Shown one piece after another: positions 6,615-10,819 of a DNA stretch of 10,819 nt. Position 1 is the first letter of the stretch. The number at the start of each line of letters is the position of its first letter. The DNA comes from Thiomonas sp. (GTDB lineage: Bacteria; Pseudomonadota; Gammaproteobacteria; Burkholderiales; Burkholderiaceae_C). Under the pieces are notes generated by a model. The model did no database searches. It worked only from the letters and a program-made list of their open reading frames with translations, and was not told the DNA's origin. The stretch covers positions 1 through 10,819 of the forward strand of contig DAIDHU010000590.1 of NCBI GenBank assembly GCA_027451915.1, read 5' to 3'. Position numbers and translations under genes: made by a program.

Positions 6615-6629
6615 TATCACGAATTGATA
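6615..6629. promoter_or_regulatory. Probable LysR-type regulator binding site (T-N11-A dyad)
   Basis: TATCACGAATTGATA has five-base arms (TATCA/TGATA on the minus strand) around five bases and contains T-N11-A, the typical core of LysR-type sites. Its centre (6622) is about 65 bases upstream of the predicted ligJ transcription start, the usual location of the primary recognition site for these activators. It overlaps the LysR gene's stop codon at 6617-6619. Confidence 0.5.
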
Positions 6630-7531
6630 TGGTCGGCCGCCCGCGCATGTTCGCGCGCGAGTTGCAGCAACAAATCCACGGCATGGCGCAGCAGCGGCGT
6701 GCTGGGCTTGCTCGCGGAGGTGGCCAGGAACAGCCGGCTGTAAAGGCTGGGCTGGGTGAGCGCCCGCACGCGGAAGGCCTCGCGCTGGCCGCTGGCCAGC
6801 ACCGCCCCGCGCGCCAGCACGGCATGGCCGTGGCCACAGCGCACCAGGTCCAGGATGGATTGCACCCCGGAGACTTCCCAGGCGATCTGCAGCTTCACGT
6901 GGGACAGCGCCGCCTGATTTTCAATCATTCGGCGAATCGCATGTGTGCGTTCAGGAATCACCAGGGGATACGAACCCAGGCTGTTGAAGGGCACCTCATG
7001 CTCGGGTTCCTCCCTTCCCGCGGGGCTGACCAGGCACAGTTCCTGTTCGAACACCGGGCTCACCTCGATGGCCTCCTGGCTTTGCGGGTTCAGCACCAGG
7101 CCGATGTCCACGCGCCCGGTGGCGATCCACTCCGTGATGTGGGCCGACAGGCCCTCCACGATCGCCAGGCGCGCCTTCGGCAGCCTGGACTCGAAGCCCT
7201 GCACCAGGGGCAGCGTGAGCACCCGACCCATGCTCGGAGGCAGGCCGATGATGACGCGCCCCGTCGGCTCGTCGCGCCCGGCCTCCAGGTCTTCGCGGGC
7301 CTGCGCGACGAGTTGCAGGATGCCGGACGCATGCTCGAACAGGCGCTTGCCCGCCTCGGTGAGCACCACGCCACGCCCGGTGCGCTGCAGCAGCACCGCG
7401 CGCAGATCGGTCTCCAGCAGGCGAACCTGACGGCTCAGCGCCGGCTGGGCGATGTCCAGCAGGACGGCCGCCTTGCTGAAACTGCCCACCTCGGCGACGC
7501 GCACGAAATATTCGAGTTGCTTGAGGTTCAT
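6617..7531 (-). CDS. LysR-type transcriptional regulator, probable activator of the protocatechuate operon
   Basis: The product is 304 aa, the normal LysR length. Residues 1-60 form the winged helix-turn-helix (LKQLEYFVRVAEVGSFSKAA, then AQPALSRQVRLLE), followed by a linker helix. From about residue 92 (GRVIIGLPPSMG) comes the periplasmic-binding-like effector domain. The effector-domain sequence reminds me of the Nac/Cbl-type subgroup. The ATG at 7529-7531 has AGGGG just upstream. The gene runs in the same direction as the lig genes and ends 118 bases before ligJ, instead of the more common divergent layout. It follows the SDR gene by 50 bases and may share its transcript. By position it corresponds to LigR/PmdR; the effector, perhaps protocatechuate or a pathway intermediate, is inference. 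Confidence 0.88.
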   Translation of the reverse strand: MNLKQLEYFVRVAEVGSFSKAAVLLDIAQPALSRQVRLLETDLRAVLLQRTGRGVVLTEAGKRLFEHASGILQLVAQAREDLEAGRDEPTGRVIIGLPPSMGRVLTLPLVQGFESRLPKARLAIVEGLSAHITEWIATGRVDIGLVLNPQSQEAIEVSPVFEQELCLVSPAGREEPEHEVPFNSLGSYPLVIPERTHAIRRMIENQAALSHVKLQIAWEVSGVQSILDLVRCGHGHAVLARGAVLASGQREAFRVRALTQPSLYSRLFLATSASKPSTPLLRHAVDLLLQLAREHARAADHINS

Positions 7532-7581
7532 TCCCCTATTGGAGCACTGTCCCGAGGCTTGCGCGCCGCCGCGCCCGGCGC

Positions 7582-8346
7582 TCAGCGCGGCGCCATGCGC
7601 AGCGCGCCGTCCAGGCGGATGGTCTCGCCGTTGAGGTAGACGTTGCGCACCACATGCGCGGCCAGCGCGGCGATCTCCTGCGGGCGTCCCAGACGCTTGG
7701 GAAAGGGCACCGAGGCGGCCAGGGAGTCCTGCACTTCCTGGGGCATGGCCGACATCATCGGCGTATCGAACAGGCCGGGAGCGACGGTGGCCACGCGGAT
7801 GCCGTGCGAGGCCAGGTCGCGCGCCAGGGGCAGCGTCATGGCCGCCACCCCGCCCTTGGAGGCCGAATAGGCGGCCTGCCCGATCTGGCCGTCGAAGGCC
7901 GCCACCGAGGCGGTCAGCAGCATCACGCCGCGCTCAGCGTCGGCCAGGGGCTCCAGGGCCGCGATGCGCGCGGCGCACAGGCGAACCACGTTGTAGCTGC
8001 CGATCAGGTTCACGCGCACCGTACGCTCGAAGTCCTCCAGCGGTGCCGGCGTTCCGTCGCGCGAGACCACGCGCTTCGCGCCGGCCACGCCGGCCATGTG
8101 CATGACGATGCGCGCCGTCCCGTGCGCCTGGGCCGCCTGCTCGATGGCGGCCTGCAGGCCCGCGCTGTCACTCACGTCGGCCGCCAGCGCGATGCCCCCG
8201 ATGTCGGCGGCCACCGCGCGGGCGCGCTCGGCGTTGAGGTCCAGCACCGCGACCTTCGCGCCCTGGCGCGCCAGTTCCCGTGCCACGGCCTCGCCCAGCC
8301 CGGAGCCCGCCCCGGTGACCAACGCGCTCTGTCCTTGAATTTCCAT
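7582..8346 (-). CDS. Short-chain dehydrogenase/reductase, 3-hydroxyacyl-CoA dehydrogenase type II (HSD10)-like
   Basis: The product is 254 aa. It has a classical SDR fold with the cofactor motif TGAGSGLG at 11-18 and Asp36 after strand 2, which favours NAD. The catalytic tetrad is Asn113, Ser147, Tyr160 and Lys164 (YSASK). The segments ASVAAFDGQIGQAAYSASK, APGLFDTPM and the C-terminal IRLDGALRM closely follow animal and bacterial HSD10, which oxidises 3-hydroxyacyl-CoA and related alcohols. The NAG motif reads HMAGVAG. The ATG at 8344-8346 is chosen over one 21 codons earlier because it begins just before the first beta strand and has AGGA upstream. No role in protocatechuate degradation is evident. 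It may act in acyl-CoA metabolism and be co-transcribed with the LysR gene. Confidence 0.87.
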   Translation of the reverse strand: MEIQGQSALVTGAGSGLGEAVARELARQGAKVAVLDLNAERARAVAADIGGIALAADVSDSAGLQAAIEQAAQAHGTARIVMHMAGVAGAKRVVSRDGTPAPLEDFERTVRVNLIGSYNVVRLCAARIAALEPLADAERGVMLLTASVAAFDGQIGQAAYSASKGGVAAMTLPLARDLASHGIRVATVAPGLFDTPMMSAMPQEVQDSLAASVPFPKRLGRPQEIAALAAHVVRNVYLNGETIRLDGALRMAPR

Positions 8347-8381
8347 GTCCTGGTTCCGTCGATTGGCTGAAAGAATGCTCC

Positions 8382-8399
8382 CGTGCGGTGCCCCGCACG
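8382..8399 (-). terminator. Hairpin between the HD-GYP and SDR genes, possible weak terminator
   Basis: A seven-pair stem CGTGCGG/CCGCACG with a four-base loop lies 12 bases after the HD-GYP stop. On the minus strand it is followed by GGAGCATTCTTTC, only a broken T-rich stretch, so Rho-independent termination would be weak. It may mark the boundary between the c-di-GMP genes and the SDR gene. Confidence 0.3.
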
Positions 8400-8410
8400 A
8401 AGGCGCCATT

Positions 8411-9784
8411 TCACGCCGTCGCGGGACGGCTGTCCAGCAGATCGGCCTCCACCCGCTCGGCCGCGGCGCGCAGCGCGACCATGCAGCGCTCGTCCAGCGC
8501 GCTGCCCACCAGGCCCTGCATCATGTCCAGGGTCTCTCCGATCGGCACCGCCGCGCGGTAGGGCCGGTCCGCGGAGATGGCATCGAATATGTCGGCCGTG
8601 GTGATCACCCGGGTTTCCAGGCTGATCTGCGCCGCGCCCAGGCCGCGAGGGTAGCCCTTGCCGTCCAGGCGTTCGTGGTGGGCCCCGGCCACGCGCGCCA
8701 GCTCGGCGAAGGGCTCGATGCCCGAGAGGATCTGCTCGGTGTAGAGCGCGTGCATGCGCACGGCCTCCCATTCCGCCTCGTCGAGCCGCCCCGGCTTGTC
8801 GAGCACGGTGTTGCTCACGCCCAGCTTGCCCAGGTCGTGCAACAGCGCGCCGCGGCGCAGCCAGCGTCGGCGCGCCGGATCCAGGCCCAGCTGTTCGGCG
8901 ATCAGGTCCGCGTACAGCCCGACGCGCGCACTGTGTCCGGCCGTGTACGGGCTCTTGGCATCGATGATCTGGCCGAAGGCCTCGGCGATCTCGTCCAGGT
9001 AGTCATCGTCCAGGGGAACGCTGTGGCGCGCGGGCTCCAGCGCGTACACGCGCTCGGCGAGCGCGGGGTCGCGCAGCGCCTGCCAGAAGTTCCCGCCGCC
9101 CTGCCCGGCCACCCGCTCCAGCGCCCGCACCAGGGTGGGATCCAGCCAGCGCCCGGCGCGCAGTCGCAGCTCCTGCAAGGCCGCGGTCGGCCCCCCCGCG
9201 GTGTGGAACACGTCCACCACCTGGGCCAGCAAGGCGATGCGCGAGGCCAGCGGAATGGCCTCGCCGGCCAGGCCGTCGGGCTTGCCGCTCCCATCCCAAT
9301 GCTCGTCCAGCGCGTGGATGCCTTCGGCCACCGCCTCGCCGAAGCGCATCTGGCGCGCGATGTCGGCCCCGCGCTGGCAGCGGGTGCGGATCAGCTCGCG
9401 GGAAAAATCTTCGCCATGCTGGAAAATGTCCAGGGTGGCACGAAAGCGCTCGGCCAGGCCCGAGCGCAGGCCGGTGTGGGTCAGCACGAAGCGCGCCACC
9501 TGGGGCAGTGAGCTGCCCACGAGCTTGAAATCACGCTTGAACTGCAGGTCGTCGCTGAGGTAGAGCTCGCAGATGCGAGCCGCGTTGCTGCTGCACCCCA
9601 GGTCCTTGAGCAGCAGCGTGTAGTACAGCTCCCACAACGCGAAGCCGTCCAGGCCCAGTTCCTCGCCCAGCGCCATGCCGATCCAGGCGCAGCGCACGCA
9701 ATGGCCCCGCGGCTGGCCCTCCGTGATGTCCAGCGCGTGGCTCAGGGCCCCGATCAGTTCGGAAAGCTTCAACTGCTGCTGCAT
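8411..9784 (-). CDS. Tandem HD-GYP protein, probable c-di-GMP phosphodiesterase with a degenerate first module
   Basis: The product is 457 aa and soluble, with no membrane segment or receiver domain. The C-terminal module (about 265-450) keeps the ligands expected for c-di-GMP hydrolysis: His284 (TAGHSARV), His316-Asp317 (HDLGK), His345, His369-His370 followed by ERLDGKGYP (GYP motif at 377-379), and Asp398 (TTADIFDAI). The N-terminal module (about 5-200) has the same layout but reads KDLG instead of HDxG at 60-63, EHWDGSGKPDGL instead of HHE-GYP at 161-172, then LAQVVDVF, so it is probably non-catalytic. The ATG at 9782-9784 with GGGAG six bases upstream is preferred to a GTG at 9827-9829 that overlaps the upstream stop but has no Shine-Dalgarno. 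It directly follows the EAL gene. Confidence 0.9.
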   Translation of the reverse strand: MQQQLKLSELIGALSHALDITEGQPRGHCVRCAWIGMALGEELGLDGFALWELYYTLLLKDLGCSSNAARICELYLSDDLQFKRDFKLVGSSLPQVARFVLTHTGLRSGLAERFRATLDIFQHGEDFSRELIRTRCQRGADIARQMRFGEAVAEGIHALDEHWDGSGKPDGLAGEAIPLASRIALLAQVVDVFHTAGGPTAALQELRLRAGRWLDPTLVRALERVAGQGGGNFWQALRDPALAERVYALEPARHSVPLDDDYLDEIAEAFGQIIDAKSPYTAGHSARVGLYADLIAEQLGLDPARRRWLRRGALLHDLGKLGVSNTVLDKPGRLDEAEWEAVRMHALYTEQILSGIEPFAELARVAGAHHERLDGKGYPRGLGAAQISLETRVITTADIFDAISADRPYRAAVPIGETLDMMQGLVGSALDERCMVALRAAAERVEADLLDSRPATA

Positions 9785-9828
9785 CCCAGGCTCCCAGGCC
9801 AACGCCGCAACCGCGGCTTCCTCGAACA

Positions 9829-10819
9829 CTACGCCGCGCCCGGCGTTTCGGATTCGTCCCGCGCCCCCGGCTCGGCGGACTGCAATTGCCCCAGCAACCA
9901 GCGCACGAAGGCTTGCTCGGACGACCATGCGGCCGGCGCGCGATGCGCGGCCGCGTGCCAGGCCTCGATGTCCCGCCCCCGCAGCCCGCTGCGCTGCAGC
10001 CATGCGCTCACGGGGCAATCGTCCACATGCATCGAGGCCTGGGTGCCGTCCTGCGCCAGGGCCCAGTGCAGGGCCAGCGCGCCCAGCGGCCCGTGGATGC
10101 GCTCGCGCCCCAGGCGCGGGCCGCCGCCGGCCCACCATGCATGCAGGTCGGCGGCGGCCATGGGCCGCGCCAGCGCGTAGCCCTGGGCCAGCCTGGCACC
10201 CAGTTCGCGCACGGCGTCCACTGTATCGGCATCCTGCGCCCCCTCGACGATCACCTGGCGCCCGAGTTCCGCGCCCATGCGGATCAGCGTGCCCACCAGA
10301 TTGAAGCTGAGCATGGGCGAGCGCCGCAGGTTCAGGGTCAGGCTCTGATCGACCTTGATGGTGTCGAAGGGAAGTTCGGTCAGGCGCTTGAGACTGCTGT
10401 AGCCGGAGCCCAGGTCGTCGATCGCCAGCTTCACCCCCAGCGTGGCCAGCGCCGCGATGGCGCGCGATTGCGCCGCGCGGTCCAGCTCCTCGGTCTCCAG
10501 CAGTTCCAGGGTCAGGCGCGACGGCGCCACGCCGCTGGCGCGCAGCGCCTGCTCCACCCACTCGGCGCATTGCGGATGCATCAGCGTGGTCGGCGCCAGG
10601 TTGACCGAGACCTCGAGTTCCAGGCCCTGGGAGTCCCAACGGCGCAGCCACCCCAGTGATTGCTCCAGCACCATGCGCAGCAGGCGGTCGAGCTCGGCGT
10701 CGCCCAGCAGGGGCAGGAACACGCCGGGCATCACCAGCGATGCGTCGGCCGCGCGCAGCCGCGCCAGCGCCTCCACGCGCCGCACGCTGCCGTCGAGCAG
10801 ATTCACCACCGGCTGCATG
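9829..10819 (-). CDS. EAL-domain c-di-GMP phosphodiesterase with C-terminal His/Cys (CZB-like) segment (5' end outside window)
   Basis: The visible 329 residues begin at QPVVNLLDG, which matches the inside of an EAL domain, so the gene continues beyond the right edge; a sensor or GGDEF part may lie there. Numbering from the first visible Met, the EAL domain (1-225) keeps Glu16 of EAL, Asn73 (VNLAP), the ELLETEE glutamates (105-111), Asp134-Asp135 (DDLGSGYSSL), Lys155 (IKVD), Glu192 (VEG) and Gln212 (QGYALARPM). It therefore looks catalytically competent for hydrolysis of c-di-GMP to pGpG. The last about 100 residues are not EAL. They hold His251, Cys268 (CPVSAWL), His288 and His292 (HAAAH), in the order found in zinc-binding CZB-type domains. 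The stop at 9829-9831 lies 44 bases before the HD-GYP start, suggesting one operon. Confidence 0.87.
   Translation of the reverse strand, partial: MQPVVNLLDGSVRRVEALARLRAADASLVMPGVFLPLLGDAELDRLLRMVLEQSLGWLRRWDSQGLELEVSVNLAPTTLMHPQCAEWVEQALRASGVAPSRLTLELLETEELDRAAQSRAIAALATLGVKLAIDDLGSGYSSLKRLTELPFDTIKVDQSLTLNLRRSPMLSFNLVGTLIRMGAELGRQVIVEGAQDADTVDAVRELGARLAQGYALARPMAAADLHAWWAGGGPRLGRERIHGPLGALALHWALAQDGTQASMHVDDCPVSAWLQRSGLRGRDIEAWHAAAHRAPAAWSSEQAFVRWLLGQLQSAEPGARDESETPGAA

Noticed and set aside
5347..6627. Plus-strand open frame of 426 codons opposite ligJ
   Set aside because: The opposite strand encodes full-length ligJ with all metal ligands; the plus-strand translation has no domain pattern.
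7532..7581. GC-rich inverted bases between the SDR and LysR genes as a terminator
   Set aside because: Arms are only about five bases in a run of GC repeats, and no T-run follows on the minus strand.
8345..9511. Plus-strand open frame of 388 codons opposite the HD-GYP gene
   Set aside because: Repetitive composition without motifs; the minus strand carries a complete HD-GYP signature.
9785..9829. GTG start for the HD-GYP protein overlapping the EAL stop (TAGTG)
   Set aside because: No Shine-Dalgarno precedes it, whereas the ATG at 9784 has GGGAG at proper spacing and starts at the expected domain boundary. Coupled initiation at the GTG is not excluded.
10816..10818. ATG at the right edge as the start of the EAL protein
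   Set aside because: The following QPVVNL is the conserved inside of an EAL domain just before the EAL motif, so this Met is internal and the gene is cut by the window.
1..10819. Signs of mobile elements, CRISPR arrays, tRNA genes or toxin-antitoxin pairs
   Set aside because: I saw no transposase or integrase motifs, no regularly spaced repeats and no tRNA-like cloverleaf; genes are contiguous and base use appears uniform.

Overview
The window is GC-rich and densely packed, with no gene-free stretch above about 120 bases. It comes from a proteobacterium, most likely a betaproteobacterium of the Burkholderiales. This assignment rests on base composition, the Comamonas-like gene order of the aromatic cluster and the neighbouring c-di-GMP genes; no rRNA or marker gene is present to fix the taxon.

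All genes but one lie on the minus strand, so in transcription order the window reads right to left. At the right edge (8411-10819) two cyclic-di-GMP phosphodiesterase genes follow each other: a partial EAL-domain protein with an unusual C-terminal His/Cys segment, then a protein with two HD-GYP modules, of which only the second keeps its metal ligands. Next come an HSD10-type short-chain dehydrogenase (7582-8346) and a LysR-type regulator (6617-7531). At the left edge the only plus-strand gene, the C-terminal half of an MFS permease, converges on the last catabolic gene and overlaps it by about 160 bases.

The centre (613-6498) is a seven-gene operon for the protocatechuate 4,5-cleavage (meta) pathway: ligJ, ligK, an unassigned NAD(P)-dependent dehydrogenase, ligI, ligA, ligB, ligC. 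LigAB opens the ring of protocatechuate. LigC oxidises the semialdehyde to 2-pyrone-4,6-dicarboxylate (PDC), LigI hydrolyses PDC to 4-oxalomesaconate, LigJ hydrates the isomerised product to 4-carboxy-4-hydroxy-2-oxoadipate, and LigK cleaves that to pyruvate and oxaloacetate. The order E-F-D-A-B-C matches the pmd operon of Comamonas as I recall it. Here an extra 6-phosphogluconate-dehydrogenase-like gene sits between F and D, and the isomerase gene (ligU/pmdU) and the pmdK transporter are not seen. Active-site residues are intact in each catabolic enzyme where I could check them.

The short gap in front of ligJ holds a credible promoter. It has a -35/-10 pair with a 17-base spacer, a dyad over the -10, and a T-N11-A dyad centred about 65 bases upstream of the predicted start. 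That is where LysR-type regulators normally bind. The site overlaps the stop codon of the LysR gene, so the regulator gene runs straight into its likely target promoter in the same direction. The points most worth following are the unassigned dehydrogenase, this promoter architecture, and the paired c-di-GMP phosphodiesterases.
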